The translations under genes were made by a program, and so were the position numbers. The notes under the pieces are model-generated. The model was not told where the DNA came from and did not search any database. It worked only from the letters and a program-made list of their open reading frames with translations. Of a stretch of DNA of 64,000 bases, positions 32,618 through 42,696 are shown one piece after another (the stretch's first letter is position 1; every line of letters begins with the position of its first letter). Origin of the DNA: Gramella sp. KN1008 (GTDB taxonomy: Bacteria > Bacteroidota > Bacteroidia > Flavobacteriales > Flavobacteriaceae); contig NZ_SJDV01000002.1 in assembly GCF_004332155.1 (NCBI RefSeq), positions 474,557 through 538,556 on the forward strand, written 5' to 3'.

Positions 32618-35600
32618 TTATTTCTTCGAGTAATGTTTCCTGAACTTCCAGTAAGAAACTGCACCAAGCACCGCAACAACAGCTACACTGTAATAAACAA
32701 AACTTGGAGTAATAACCTTATCCCCGCTGGCATAAGAATGCAGGCCGGCAAGATAAAAGTTTACCCCAAAATAAGTCATCAGGATGCTGGCAAATGCAAC
32801 CACTGCCATAAGGTTAAAGAACCATCTGCTTCTTAGCCCTGGAACCAGTCTCATATGGATTACAAAGGCATAAACCATGATACTAATAAGAGCCCAGGTT
32901 TCCTTAGGGTCCCAGCCCCAGTATCTTCCCCAGCTTTCATTCGCCCACTGACCTCCTAAAAAGTTACCAATGGTAAGCATGACGAGTCCAACGGTAAGTG
33001 CCATTTCGGTGATCACCGTAATCTCGTGAATATTGATCTCCATCTTCTTTTTATTCTTCTCTGTAGTAAGAATCATCAATACAAGAGCTACTACTCCGAG
33101 GATCATTCCAAGAGTGAAGGGTCCATAACTACCAACGATTACCGAGACGTGGATCATTAACCAGTATGAATTTAACACAGGCTGCAGATTGGCGATCGCC
33201 GGATCCATCCAGTTCCAGTGAGCAATCATCAGGATCATCGAGGTTACGAAGGCTGTGGAAGCAATAGTAAGGTTGGATTTTCTGCCGAAGGCCAGCCCGA
33301 AGAACATAGTAGCCCAGGCCACATAGATCATCGATTCATACGCATCACTCCATGGCGCGTGGCCTGAGATGTACCATCGGGCACCCAGTCCCGCTGTATG
33401 CAAAGCGAATAATACTATGATTACACCTACACTCACATATATCAGGCTTCTAATGAATTTATTATCCTTGAATATCTGAACGATCACGAACAATAACATT
33501 ACCAGTCCAGCTAACATATACAACCAGAAAAGACTTCTGAAAATATCATACTTGTTGTAAAACAACTCCGCTTCTATTTTTTCTTCTGAAGGCATTACCT
33601 CTGCGCCAAATTTCTGCTGATAGCTGTGTATGCTTTCCAGGTACTGATCGGCCTTTTCATAATCACCGCTCTTACGGGCACTTCGTAAAGCATTCATATA
33701 CAAAGGCAGGATCTGCTTGGTATAAACCGAATCCATGCCTTTAAGATTAGCCTCATCCACTTCAGGATAAGATACCCACTCGTTATTCTCATCACCTGGC
33801 ACCGGGAAGATTTTTAGCACTTTTCCCTGCAATGCCTGGTAGAGAAGATTCACCTTTTTATCGGTTTCTATGAAATCTTTCTGAAACTTATTGGGTACGG
33901 CTGCTCTGTAGGCATCTTCCAAATAAGGAGAAAGTTTATAGGCCCCCTTTTCATCAAAGAAATCGGTTAATGATAAATATTTCTTTCCTTCCTCCACATC
34001 CAGAATATGATGAAGGCTGTCATTTTTCTTCTGTACAAAGATTAAAGGTGCCTGGTACCAGAAAACCGGATTTTCCGTCATGGACACCAGTACCTGATCT
34101 GAGTTGAGTCCCTCATATTCATCACTCTTACTTAGTTTTCTAAGCAATTCTGATGAATAGGTGTTGGCCGGTTTCATCCTACCCCCGGCATCCTGTATAA
34201 TCAGTTTTCCGAATTTCCTGGCATGCTCAGGCTTAACCGCATTTGCCTTGATGATACTGTCTATTTGCGGCGTGCTGGTTTCGATATGGTCATGAGCACT
34301 CTGTTGGGCTTTCATCCCAAATGAAAAGGCAACAAGAACAAGCAGCGTAGCCAGACTCTTCTTTTTTTCCTTGATCTTATCCAGCATTTTTTCCAGGTGG
34401 CCAAAGCGTGAGTTCTTCGCGAAAAGTATCCACATAAGCCCAAAATAAAGGAGGAAATAGCCAATATATGTAATCCAGGTACCCCAGAAATCGTGGTTTA
34501 CCGAAAGTATGGTTCCTTTTTCATCAGGATGAAAACTGGACTGGAAGAATCTAAACCCTTTATGGTCCAGAACATGATTCATATAAATCTCATAAGGTTG
34601 TGCAGGCTTTCCTTCTTCAATGACCTCAACTTTACTCTTAAAGGAAGCATAACCCGGTGTTTCCCTGTCAGCCGTTCCGGGATATTTCTCAGCGATAAAA
34701 TCATTGAGTTTTAAAGCAAACGGAAGTTCTCTTTCAATTGACCCATAGTTTAGAAAAATATCGAGTCCCGCGAGCTGAATTTGCGTAGGATCGGCAACCG
34801 TACCCTGACCTCCAAGTAGCGTAACTGTTTCGGTCTCACCCTGTGATGTGATCTTCAGGCTTACTGCATCCAGATCCTGGTCTGTCCTGGGGTTGGTTGG
34901 AACCACATCATATTCGCCTTTAATGGCGGGTTCGGGGATCACGAACTGCATATTGCCAATATTGTAAAGTGACCTCAGCATGAGAGGCTGGATAGAATCT
35001 CTTAAAAGCTCTCCCTGTTCCTGATCTGCCATTCTCATATAGGTTCCCTCAAAAGGAGAATCTATAAGGTATTTTCCGTCTTCGGTAAGCTCAATATTAA
35101 TAGCTCCGTCCTGCGGACTATTAAGGGTAAATAAAACATTATGAATATTGCTTACTTCTCCTTCCTTCAGATAATGGTCATGTCTTTGCCCGCCTCCTGA
35201 TTCAACAATTTTCAGGTAAGTATCACCGTCTTCTGTAGGCACAAGGGTTTCTTCTGCCCCGTATATGAAGTTGGTAACTTCAAACGTTACAGGCTGACCG
35301 TTGAAATCTGTATTCAATACATAGTCGTTTTCCACTTCGGGACCAAAAAGTACTTCTTCCTGAAGGATACGTCTTCTCGGCTCCCCATCCATTTCACCGT
35401 CAAGAAAGAACGTAAGGAAAGTCTCCTGGGTTAGTATCTTATTGGTTGTCTCCCCTTCCCTAATGGGCATTATACCTTCGTAACTTATATAACGAGTCAC
35501 AAATGCACCAACCAGGATGAGGATAAACGAAAGGTGTAAAACCAGAGCGCTCCATTTTTCCTTTTTATATAACTGATAGCGGTTAATATTTCCAAGGAAA

Positions 35601-35782
35601 TTGATAAGAAGAATGAGCATAATGCCCTCAAACCACCAGGTATTATAAATAAGGATACGGGCTGTTTCTATACTATACCAGCTTTCTATAAAGGTACCCA
35701 TGGCCATGGCAACTGCAAAAACTATAAAGAGAACGGCCATAATTCGGGTAGAAAAAAGGATAGAGGCAATTTTTTTCTGCAT
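32618..35782 (-). CDS. ccsBA: CcsBA-type cytochrome c biogenesis protein (ResB-CcsA fusion)
   Basis: System II cytochrome c synthase: it moves haem across the inner membrane and attaches it to apocytochrome. At 1054 residues it is larger than the usual CcsBA fusion. The first ~470 residues are ResB/CcsB-like, with membrane helices (about 7-30, 40-60 and 80-98, then one near 445) around a large periplasmic part. A second soluble region is at about 490-730. The CcsA half (about 740-1054) has eight or so helices and the haem-handling WWD-type motif GRYWGWDPKETWALI near residue 950. It is monocistronic and divergent from the DUF2520 gene. Confidence 0.92.
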   Translation of the reverse strand: MQKKIASILFSTRIMAVLFIVFAVAMAMGTFIESWYSIETARILIYNTWWFEGIMLILLINFLGNINRYQLYKKEKWSALVLHLSFILILVGAFVTRYISYEGIMPIREGETTNKILTQETFLTFFLDGEMDGEPRRRILQEEVLFGPEVENDYVLNTDFNGQPVTFEVTNFIYGAEETLVPTEDGDTYLKIVESGGGQRHDHYLKEGEVSNIHNVLFTLNSPQDGAINIELTEDGKYLIDSPFEGTYMRMADQEQGELLRDSIQPLMLRSLYNIGNMQFVIPEPAIKGEYDVVPTNPRTDQDLDAVSLKITSQGETETVTLLGGQGTVADPTQIQLAGLDIFLNYGSIERELPFALKLNDFIAEKYPGTADRETPGYASFKSKVEVIEEGKPAQPYEIYMNHVLDHKGFRFFQSSFHPDEKGTILSVNHDFWGTWITYIGYFLLYFGLMWILFAKNSRFGHLEKMLDKIKEKKKSLATLLVLVAFSFGMKAQQSAHDHIETSTPQIDSIIKANAVKPEHARKFGKLIIQDAGGRMKPANTYSSELLRKLSKSDEYEGLNSDQVLVSMTENPVFWYQAPLIFVQKKNDSLHHILDVEEGKKYLSLTDFFDEKGAYKLSPYLEDAYRAAVPNKFQKDFIETDKKVNLLYQALQGKVLKIFPVPGDENNEWVSYPEVDEANLKGMDSVYTKQILPLYMNALRSARKSGDYEKADQYLESIHSYQQKFGAEVMPSEEKIEAELFYNKYDIFRSLFWLYMLAGLVMLLFVIVQIFKDNKFIRSLIYVSVGVIIVLFALHTAGLGARWYISGHAPWSDAYESMIYVAWATMFFGLAFGRKSNLTIASTAFVTSMILMIAHWNWMDPAIANLQPVLNSYWLMIHVSVIVGSYGPFTLGMILGVVALVLMILTTEKNKKKMEINIHEITVITEMALTVGLVMLTIGNFLGGQWANESWGRYWGWDPKETWALISIMVYAFVIHMRLVPGLRSRWFFNLMAVVAFASILMTYFGVNFYLAGLHSYASGDKVITPSFVYYSVAVVAVLGAVSYWKFRKHYSKK

Positions 35783-35793
35783 GGAAGATCTGT

Positions 35794-35816
35794 CAAATTT
35801 AACGGCTGCAAATTTA
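35794..35816 (-). promoter_or_regulatory. Tandem -7 elements of the CcsBA gene
   Basis: On the minus strand TAAATTTG occurs twice, at 35816-35809 and 35801-35794, 15 bp apart, 12 and 27 bp before the ATG. Either or both could be -7 elements; the nearer would leave almost no leader. Confidence 0.45.
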
Positions 35817-35911
35817 ACGATTTATTGTGAGTTTTCAGACTTATAACCTATGCAATCTAAACCTAACGAATGTTAATTTCAGCTGCATTAAAATTTTGGT
35901 ATTTTAGCCAC

Positions 35912-36673
35912 ATGGTAAAAGTGATCATCATTGGGGCCGGAAACGTGGCCAGCCACCTGTATCACAGGTTTTCGGCTGTAGAAGATCTGGAAGTGGTACA
36001 GGTCCATAATCGGAATCCAGCCAACCTGAATTTCGTGAAAGAACCTGAAAAAAGAAGTTCTGAGCTTGAAAAGCTTAAAAAAGCAGATCTTTATATTCTG
36101 GCAGTAAAGGACGAAGCTATTCCGGAAATGGCAGAAAAACTATCAGATAATAAAGCCGTTTTTGTCCATTGTTCAGGTAGCCAGCCAATGTCACTGCTGT
36201 CAAAATTTGAAAATCACGGGGTTTTCTATCCCTTACAGTCATTTTCGAAAGAAAAACCGGTGAATTTTAAAGAAGTTCCTCTTTGCCTGGAGGCCAGCTC
36301 TTCGGAAACGCTAGTCTTCCTGAAGAACATAGCTTCCAAAATAAGCGAAAAGATCTTTGAAGTGAACTCAGACCAACGTAAGGCTTTGCATCTTTCGGCA
36401 GTTTTCGTGAATAATTTCACCAATCATCTGTATGCCCTAGCGGCTGACTATTGTGAAAAAAACGAATTGCCCTTTAAGATCCTGCAGCCATTGATCAAAG
36501 AAACGGCTGCAAAGATTGAGACACTTTCACCATATTCTGCTCAAACAGGCCCTGCTCTAAGAAACGATGAGAAGACCATTTCGGCTCATCTGGAAATGCT
36601 GGATGAAGATCAGAAAGAGATATATACTATTTTAACCCAATCTATACAGAAATTGCATGGAAAAAAGCTATAA
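35912..36673 (+). CDS. Rossmann-fold and DUF2520 protein
   Basis: 253 residues from the ATG at 35912; the track to 35870 adds a leader without a sound start. An NAD(P)-binding fold begins at residue 2 with VKVIIIGAGNVASHLYHRF, and the second half is the DUF2520 helical domain. The family resembles pyrroline-5-carboxylate reductase or 6-phosphogluconate-type dehydrogenases, but the reaction is unknown. It overlaps the kdsC start by 17 bp, so the two are translationally linked. Confidence 0.85.
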   Translation: MVKVIIIGAGNVASHLYHRFSAVEDLEVVQVHNRNPANLNFVKEPEKRSSELEKLKKADLYILAVKDEAIPEMAEKLSDNKAVFVHCSGSQPMSLLSKFENHGVFYPLQSFSKEKPVNFKEVPLCLEASSSETLVFLKNIASKISEKIFEVNSDQRKALHLSAVFVNNFTNHLYALAADYCEKNELPFKILQPLIKETAAKIETLSPYSAQTGPALRNDEKTISAHLEMLDEDQKEIYTILTQSIQKLHGKKL

Positions 36674-37169
36674 AGAACACCTGAACCAGATAAAAACCTT
36701 CGTTTTTGATGTAGACGGAGTACTTACCGATGGCACCATCCAGATCTCCACTCACGGAGAACTGCTCAGAACCATGAACACCAAAGACGGTTATGCTATG
36801 AAGATGGCTCAAAAAGCCGGATATACAGTTTGTATAATAAGTGGTGGCAAAAATGAAGGGGTTAGAAAACGCCTTCGGGACCTGGGAATTACGGATATCT
36901 ATCTTGGCATACATGACAAGGTGGAACAAATGGATGAGTTCTTTGATATTTACCAGATAAAGCCCGAGGAAGTTCTTTATATGGGAGATGATATTCCCGA
37001 TTACTACCCAATGAAACTGGTAGGACTGCCCTGTTGCCCTCACGATGCGGTTCCCGAAGTGAAAGAGATCTCCCTGTATGTTTCGCATAAGAACGGAGGT
37101 GAAGGATGTGTTCGTGATGTAATTGAACAGGTTATGAAGGTGCAGGGAAAATGGATTGAAAAACCATAG
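36657..37169 (+). CDS. kdsC: KdsC-type HAD phosphatase (Kdo-8-phosphate phosphatase)
   Basis: 170 residues of the C0-type HAD family, forming tetramers with a short cap. The nucleophile motif is FVFDVDGVLTDG (D18, D20), with later motifs IISGGKNEGVRKR and MGDDIPDYYPM. It removes phosphate from Kdo-8-phosphate in LPS core synthesis; kdsB is at 49.1-49.9 kb. It overlaps the previous gene and the next starts 3 bp after its stop, so this is a tight operon. An N-acylneuraminate-9-phosphatase role is less likely at this size. Confidence 0.9.
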   Translation: MEKSYKEHLNQIKTFVFDVDGVLTDGTIQISTHGELLRTMNTKDGYAMKMAQKAGYTVCIISGGKNEGVRKRLRDLGITDIYLGIHDKVEQMDEFFDIYQIKPEEVLYMGDDIPDYYPMKLVGLPCCPHDAVPEVKEISLYVSHKNGGEGCVRDVIEQVMKVQGKWIEKP

Positions 37170-37172
37170 TTC

Positions 37173-38087
37173 ATGCTTAGTTTCTTTAAACTTATAAGAA
37201 CTGGTAACCTGGTATTTATCGCGCTCACCATGTTCCTCATCAAATATGGACTGTTTGAGCCTTTCGGGGTAGCCGTGACCCTAAACCTACTGGGGTTTTC
37301 TTTACTTGTATTGGCAGTGGTTTGTGTCGCAGCTTCAGGATATGTGATCAACGATATATTTGATGTAAAAGCTGATGTTAAAAACAAACCAGACAGGACC
37401 ATTGTTAATAGTCGGATATCTGAAAAAAATGCCTACAGACTGTTCTTTATTTTAAATATCATTGGTGTAGGCCTGGGTTTCTATCTTTCAAACATGATAG
37501 GTCAGCCAGGATTTTCAGCTTTTTTCATCTTTGGCTCCGCCATACTTTATCTTTACAATTCCCAATTTCAACAAACCATACTGGTAGGGAATATCCTTGT
37601 GAGTGTTATAGTAGGACTTGTACCTGTTGGTGTTGGCCTTTATGATCTTTTGCCGGCGATCACAGATCAGAATCAGCAGACGCAATCTGTAATATTCTCG
37701 ATCCTTATAGATTATTCCATTTTCGCCTTCCTGATCAACCTATTAAGGGAAATTGTAAAGGACCAGGAAGATATTGACGGAGATTATAATGCAGGATATA
37801 AAACCCTGCCTATCGTACTGGGTAAGAACAGAACCAATAAAATACTTTTTGCCCTGGGCCTTCTGCCGCTGGGCTTTTTGATCTTCTATACCTACAAATA
37901 CCTTTTTGAAAATACCCCGGCCGTGATCTATACCTTACTTTTACTAGTCGGGCCATTGTTGTTTTTCCTGATAAATATCTGGACAGCCGAAAAGAAAAAA
38001 GAATATTCAAGATTAAGTTTTGTACTTAAAGGGATTTTATTCTTCGGGCTAATTTCAATTGGTTTATTACAATTCATATTGCTTTGA
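37173..38087 (+). CDS. UbiA-family prenyltransferase
   Basis: 304 residues, about nine membrane helices. Both Asp-rich prenyl-diphosphate motifs are present: NDIFDVKADVKNKPDR near residue 65 and KDQEDIDGDYNAGYKT near 190. Such proteins attach isoprenyl chains to quinone rings, haem or glycerol phosphate. In flavobacteria the gene beside maf is commonly labelled geranylgeranylglycerol-phosphate geranylgeranyltransferase, but the acceptor cannot be read from sequence. The stop overlaps the maf leader. Confidence 0.87.
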   Translation: MLSFFKLIRTGNLVFIALTMFLIKYGLFEPFGVAVTLNLLGFSLLVLAVVCVAASGYVINDIFDVKADVKNKPDRTIVNSRISEKNAYRLFFILNIIGVGLGFYLSNMIGQPGFSAFFIFGSAILYLYNSQFQQTILVGNILVSVIVGLVPVGVGLYDLLPAITDQNQQTQSVIFSILIDYSIFAFLINLLREIVKDQEDIDGDYNAGYKTLPIVLGKNRTNKILFALGLLPLGFLIFYTYKYLFENTPAVIYTLLLLVGPLLFFLINIWTAEKKKEYSRLSFVLKGILFFGLISIGLLQFILL

Positions 38088-38089
38088 TT

Positions 38090-38680
38090 ATGCTGAAAGA
38101 TTTACTGAAAGATTATGAGATAGTTCTTGCCTCGGGTTCACCAAGACGGCAGAAGTTCTTTGAAGAACTTGAAATTCCGGTTTTAATCGATGTAAGACCT
38201 GTTGATGAGGTATATCCCGAAAAACTGAAGGAAGGAGAAATTACAGATTATCTGGCAGTGTTGAAAGCAGAAGCCTTTACTGATGATTTAAAGGAAAATC
38301 AAATTTTGATCACCAGTGACACTATTGTGTATAATGATGGGGTTGCCCTGGGAAAACCGGCAGATCATGATGAAGCCGTAAAGATGATCACCTCCCTCTC
38401 TGGGAAGGAGCATGATGTGATTACGTCAGTTTGTTTCACCAGTAATAAGGATCAGAAGATCCTGAACCATACCACCCGTGTTTTTTTTGCTGAACTGGAT
38501 CCGGAAGAAATCGAATATTACGTTAGCAATTATAAACCCTTCGACAAAGCTGGAGGTTATGCCATACAGGAGTGGATAGGTCTGATTGGGATCGAAAAGA
38601 TCGAAGGAAGTTATTTTAACGTGGTGGGGCTTCCAACATTCGAAGTATACAATACTTTAAAAGAAATGCTGAAATCCTGA
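38090..38680 (+). CDS. maf: Maf-like nucleoside triphosphate pyrophosphatase
   Basis: 196 residues from the ATG at 38090 (a TTG at 38084 is in frame but overlaps the previous stop). The N-terminal signature is VLASGSPRRQKFFEEL near residues 14-28, the later metal-site motif is LITSDTIVYNDG, and the C-terminal part has KPFDKAGGYAIQEWIG. The family hydrolyses dTTP, UTP or CTP-like substrates and is a housekeeping cleaner or division regulator. It lies 2 bp after the UbiA gene stop, in the same operon. Confidence 0.93.
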   Translation: MLKDLLKDYEIVLASGSPRRQKFFEELEIPVLIDVRPVDEVYPEKLKEGEITDYLAVLKAEAFTDDLKENQILITSDTIVYNDGVALGKPADHDEAVKMITSLSGKEHDVITSVCFTSNKDQKILNHTTRVFFAELDPEEIEYYVSNYKPFDKAGGYAIQEWIGLIGIEKIEGSYFNVVGLPTFEVYNTLKEMLKS

Positions 38681-38705
38681 AATTTGTAACTTTAATAAAA
38701 AAATC

Positions 38706-39593
38706 ATGATTCGGTATTGTGGATACCTTCTACTTCTAATATTTCTAATAGGCTGCGATGAACAGCAGTCTACCGACCGGGAATTTAAACTCTCCGAAGA
38801 ATTCAAGAATTACTGGTATTCCGGAACAGCAGAGATCACTTCCTATGATCTTAAACAGGCAAGATATGGTGAAATAAGAGATGGAGAAGCGGTGCTTATT
38901 TTTGTTACCGAAGATTTTTTACCAAAAGAACAGGTAAAGGCCAATGCTCAAAACGATAAGAATATTTCGGTCTTAAAACTAAACTCAACCAAAAAGTTCC
39001 TCACAGGAATCTATCCATACAGCATTATGGAAAGCACATTTTTTCCGCTTAACGGAAAAGAACATGCTCTAAAGGTAAGCGCTTCGGTACAGGAATGGTG
39101 CGGACAGGTTTATATGCAGCTCAATAATCGAAACAAATTTGAAATAACAGGTCACTCCTATTTCCAGGGAGAAGCGGATCAGGAAACAAAGCTCGAAAAA
39201 GTAAATCTCGAGAATGAGCTTTGGACTCGTTTAAGGCTTGATCATGAAAATTTACCCGTGGGAGAATTTAAGATGATACCTTCTTTTGAATATCTTAGGT
39301 TAAGACATCAACCGGTAAAGCCATATGAAGCATATGCAGAATATTACACAGATGAAGACCTGAATATTTACAGCCTGGAATACCCACAATTAAAAAGAAG
39401 CCTGAAGATCTATTTCAGCCGAACCTTTCCTTACACCATAGAAAAATGGGAAGAATCCTCTACTTCCGGTTTTGGTGAAAACCAAAAAATCCTAACAACA
39501 AGGGCAACAAAAAAACAAAGCATAAAGACCGATTACTGGAATAAGAATTCAAATAAAAATCTACCTTTACGGGAAAAACTGGAATTAAATTAA
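38706..39593 (+). CDS. Lipoprotein of unknown function
   Basis: 295 residues. A signal peptide ends in a lipobox LIGC with Cys at position 17, so the protein is lipid-anchored. The mature part has no motif I can name; SASVQEWCGQVYMQLNNR and SFEYLRLRHQPVKPYEAYA are strong blocks. Homologues next to maf in flavobacteria are sometimes mislabelled as septum-formation inhibitor, a naming spill from the neighbour. It is 25 bp after maf, and the mscS-like gene starts in its stop codon (TAATG). Confidence 0.82.
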   Translation: MIRYCGYLLLLIFLIGCDEQQSTDREFKLSEEFKNYWYSGTAEITSYDLKQARYGEIRDGEAVLIFVTEDFLPKEQVKANAQNDKNISVLKLNSTKKFLTGIYPYSIMESTFFPLNGKEHALKVSASVQEWCGQVYMQLNNRNKFEITGHSYFQGEADQETKLEKVNLENELWTRLRLDHENLPVGEFKMIPSFEYLRLRHQPVKPYEAYAEYYTDEDLNIYSLEYPQLKRSLKIYFSRTFPYTIEKWEESSTSGFGENQKILTTRATKKQSIKTDYWNKNSNKNLPLREKLELN

Positions 39594-40132
39594 TGTACGA
39601 GATCCTGTCTACATATCGCTATGAGCTGGTATATACCATTGCTGTTCTTATATTTTTAATGATCATGCAATTCTTGCTTAAGAAAACAGCCAATAAGGTA
39701 GGCAAGAAAAGTGAGATCAATATTACCCGAACAAGATTGATGTTCAAGTACATTAATATCCTAATTTTTCTAATCGCCGCGTTCCTGCTTTCTCTGGCAT
39801 GGGGAGTTGGCTATACAGAGCTTTCACTGGTATTTTCTTCTGTATTCGCAGTGATTGGAGTGGCTTTATTCGCTATCTGGTCTATTCTTAGCAATATCAC
39901 TTCCGGGATCATCATGTTCTTCTCCTTCCCGTATAAGATCGGGGACACTATAAAGATACATGACAAGGACCTTCCTGTAGAAGCAATGATAGAAGATATC
40001 AGGGCTTTTCATTTACTTTTACGAACCCGTGAAGGAGAACTCATCACCTATCCAAATAACCTTATCTTACAGAAGGCCGTTTCTTTAATTGAACAGGAGC
40101 GTAGACATGATGAGGGCAAGGATGCGCTTTAA
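39593..40132 (+). CDS. Short MscS-family mechanosensitive channel protein
   Basis: 179 residues, about half the size of MscS. Two helices (about 13-29, 48-66) are followed by the pore-lining-type helix with repeated small residues (SSVFAVIGVALFAIWSILSNITSG), then the beta domain GDTIKIHDKDLPVEAMIEDI and LRTREGELITYPNNLILQKAV. There is no C-terminal cage domain. It starts in the TAATG overlap with the lipoprotein gene. A functional small channel is likely, and nothing suggests truncation at the gene end. Confidence 0.85.
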   Translation: MYEILSTYRYELVYTIAVLIFLMIMQFLLKKTANKVGKKSEINITRTRLMFKYINILIFLIAAFLLSLAWGVGYTELSLVFSSVFAVIGVALFAIWSILSNITSGIIMFFSFPYKIGDTIKIHDKDLPVEAMIEDIRAFHLLLRTREGELITYPNNLILQKAVSLIEQERRHDEGKDAL

Positions 40133-40181
40133 AAAAGTCAAAAGAAGCCTAAATTATTCGCAGCCGCAAATGGAAAGTTTT

Positions 40182-40189
40182 TATATTTG
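40182..40189 (+). promoter_or_regulatory. Probable -7 element for the PIG-L deacetylase
   Basis: TATATTTG, 17 bp before the ATG at 40207, in the 74-bp gap after the mscS-like gene. Confidence 0.45.
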
Positions 40190-40206
40190 GTAAAATCCCT
40201 TAGTCA

Positions 40207-42696
40207 ATGCGAAAATTAATTTTTGCTTTATTTCTTCTAAGTTTCACAATAAATAATGCCCAGGCTCCCGAAAAATGGAGCTCTTCTGATATATATCACA
40301 ATATCAAGAAACTGAACTTCCTGGGCTCTGTGCTTTATATCGCTGCCCATCCCGATGATGAAAATACCAGGCTCATATCATATTTTTCGAATGAGAAACA
40401 CGCCCGAACAGCCTATCTTTCTCTCACACGTGGTGATGGAGGACAAAACCTGATAGGACCGGAACTACGGGAACAACTGGGGGTTATAAGAACCCAGGAA
40501 CTTCTGGCAGCTAGACGCATAGATGGAGGCCAACAGTTCTTTACACGGGCCAATGATTTTGGTTATTCCAAAAATCCTTCCGAAACCCTTGATATCTGGA
40601 ATAAAGAGGAAGTACTGGGCGATGTGGTATGGATAATAAGGAAATTCAGACCAGATGTTATCATCAACCGTTTTGACCATCGCACACCGGGTAGCACTCA
40701 TGGGCACCATACTTCTTCGGCAGTTTTGAGCGTAGAAGCTTTTGACCTGGCAGGAAATGAGAATTATTATGAGAATCAGCTGGAATATGTTGAAGCCTAT
40801 AAGCCTAAACGCTTATTCTTTAATACTTCCCCCTGGTTCTATGGTGGGGACGAAGCTTTTAAAGAGGCCGATAAATCCAATTTTGTAAGTTTTGACACCG
40901 GAGTATATTTTCCGGTTAAAGGACTTTCCAATCCTGAGATCGCTTCTTTAAGCCGTAGTCAGCATCGCTCCCAGGGATTTGGGAGTACGGGAAGTCGGGG
41001 CACGCAGATGGAATATCTGGAGTTTCTGAAAGGCAATCAGCTTTCTGACAGTTCAGATGTTTTTGCCGGTATAGATACCAGCTGGGGAAGGATCAAAGGC
41101 GGGAAAGAAATTGGAAATATCTTAATAGCTGTAGAAAATAATTTTGATTTTGGCGATCCGGCCGCCAGTCTGCCAGGACTTCTGGATGCATACAAACTTA
41201 TTCAGAAACTGGAAGATGATCACTGGAGAAGTATAAAGACTGAAGAAATAAAAGATATCATCTATGCCGCATCGGGACTTTATCTTGAAGCTGTAGCGGG
41301 AAGAGCTCACGCTACCCCTTCCGATGAGCTGCAGGTGCAGCTTGAGGCTATTAACCGTAGTAGTGCGGAAATTTCACTGGAGTCGGTTGAACTTACTCCG
41401 AACAATTCTAAGATCAATCCGCAGGTACGGCTTCAGAATAATCATGGCTGGGATGGCAATATGGCCTTTATTATTCCTGAAAATGCAGATTATACCAGTC
41501 CTTACTGGCTAAAAGAAGAAGGGAGTATGGGAATGTATTCCGTAAAAGACCAGAAATTAAGAGGCCTGCCTGAAACTCCACTGAATACAATCGCTACTTT
41601 CCATATTTCGATCAATGGCACTGCGCTTTCATTTGAAAAACCTATCATCTATAAATTCAATGATGAGGTATATGGAGAAACCTACAGTAATTTTGAGATC
41701 GTACCTCCGGTAGATATCAAATTTTTGGACGAGGTACTCATATTCAATAATAATGAACCACAGGAAATCACCATTCAGGTTACTGCCAATAAACCAGATA
41801 TCCGGGGCACACTAAATCTAAAGGCCGGAAATGGCTGGAAAGTAGAACCTTTAAAAACCGATTTCTCCATTTCCCAGACCGGTGGAAAAGCTAACCTGCT
41901 CTTCGAGATCACACCGCCGGGAGGACAAAATGAAACAAAACTTCTTCCTTCCGTCAGTCTTAATGGAAATAGCTACAACCAGGAACTTATTGAAATAGAT
42001 TATGAACATTTTCCTGATCAAAATCTGGTATTACCGGCAAGGTTGAAACTGGTAAAACTGGATATTACAAAAAAAGGTCAGAATATTGCTTATATCGAGG
42101 GCGCAGGGGATGTAGTACCTGAAGCTCTGGAGCAGATTGGCTATGAGGTTACCAAAATAGCTCCTTCGGCGATTTCGGAAACCTATTTACAAAAATTTGA
42201 CGGGGTAGTCTTGGGAATAAGAGCTTATAATACGGTTGAAGAACTGAAGTTCAAGCAACAAATACTATTCGATTACGTAGAACAGGGAGGTACCATGATC
42301 GTTCAATATAATACCAGTCGCGGATTATTGGTGGATGATCTTTCTCCATATAATCTTACTCTTTCCAGAGACAGGGTGACAGACGAGAATGCGGAGATAA
42401 GGTTTATCACTCCTGAACATCCTGTGCTTAATAATCCTAATAAACTCACCAAAGCCGATTTTGAAAACTGGGTTCAGGAACGAGGGCTATATTTTCCGGG
42501 AAGCTGGGATGATAACTTCACTCCTATCCTAAGCATGAATGATAAGAATGAAACTCCAAAAAATGGAAGTTTACTGGTGGCCCAATATGGAAAGGGTTAT
42601 TATATATATACGGGAATAAGCTTCTTCAGGCAGTTCCCTGAAGCCGTTCCCGGCGCGTTCCGCCTTTTCGCTAATCTAATCTCAATAGGTAAATGA
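40207..42696 (+). CDS. Large exported PIG-L family deacetylase
   Basis: 829 residues; a signal peptide (about 1-19) places it in the periplasm or outside. The zinc-dependent deacetylase domain has AAHPDDENTRL at residues 46-56 and further metal ligands in PDVIINRFDHRTPGSTHGHHT. The family (LmbE/MshB) removes acetyl groups from N-acetylglucosamine-type sugars. After about residue 290 come beta-rich domains and a glutamine-amidotransferase-like tail (PEHPVLNNPNK, GSWDDNFTPIL), typical of long Bacteroidota members. It overlaps the 36-residue peptide gene (ATGA) and leads into the symporter: likely one transport and processing operon. Confidence 0.87.
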   Translation: MRKLIFALFLLSFTINNAQAPEKWSSSDIYHNIKKLNFLGSVLYIAAHPDDENTRLISYFSNEKHARTAYLSLTRGDGGQNLIGPELREQLGVIRTQELLAARRIDGGQQFFTRANDFGYSKNPSETLDIWNKEEVLGDVVWIIRKFRPDVIINRFDHRTPGSTHGHHTSSAVLSVEAFDLAGNENYYENQLEYVEAYKPKRLFFNTSPWFYGGDEAFKEADKSNFVSFDTGVYFPVKGLSNPEIASLSRSQHRSQGFGSTGSRGTQMEYLEFLKGNQLSDSSDVFAGIDTSWGRIKGGKEIGNILIAVENNFDFGDPAASLPGLLDAYKLIQKLEDDHWRSIKTEEIKDIIYAASGLYLEAVAGRAHATPSDELQVQLEAINRSSAEISLESVELTPNNSKINPQVRLQNNHGWDGNMAFIIPENADYTSPYWLKEEGSMGMYSVKDQKLRGLPETPLNTIATFHISINGTALSFEKPIIYKFNDEVYGETYSNFEIVPPVDIKFLDEVLIFNNNEPQEITIQVTANKPDIRGTLNLKAGNGWKVEPLKTDFSISQTGGKANLLFEITPPGGQNETKLLPSVSLNGNSYNQELIEIDYEHFPDQNLVLPARLKLVKLDITKKGQNIAYIEGAGDVVPEALEQIGYEVTKIAPSAISETYLQKFDGVVLGIRAYNTVEELKFKQQILFDYVEQGGTMIVQYNTSRGLLVDDLSPYNLTLSRDRVTDENAEIRFITPEHPVLNNPNKLTKADFENWVQERGLYFPGSWDDNFTPILSMNDKNETPKNGSLLVAQYGKGYYIYTGISFFRQFPEAVPGAFRLFANLISIGK

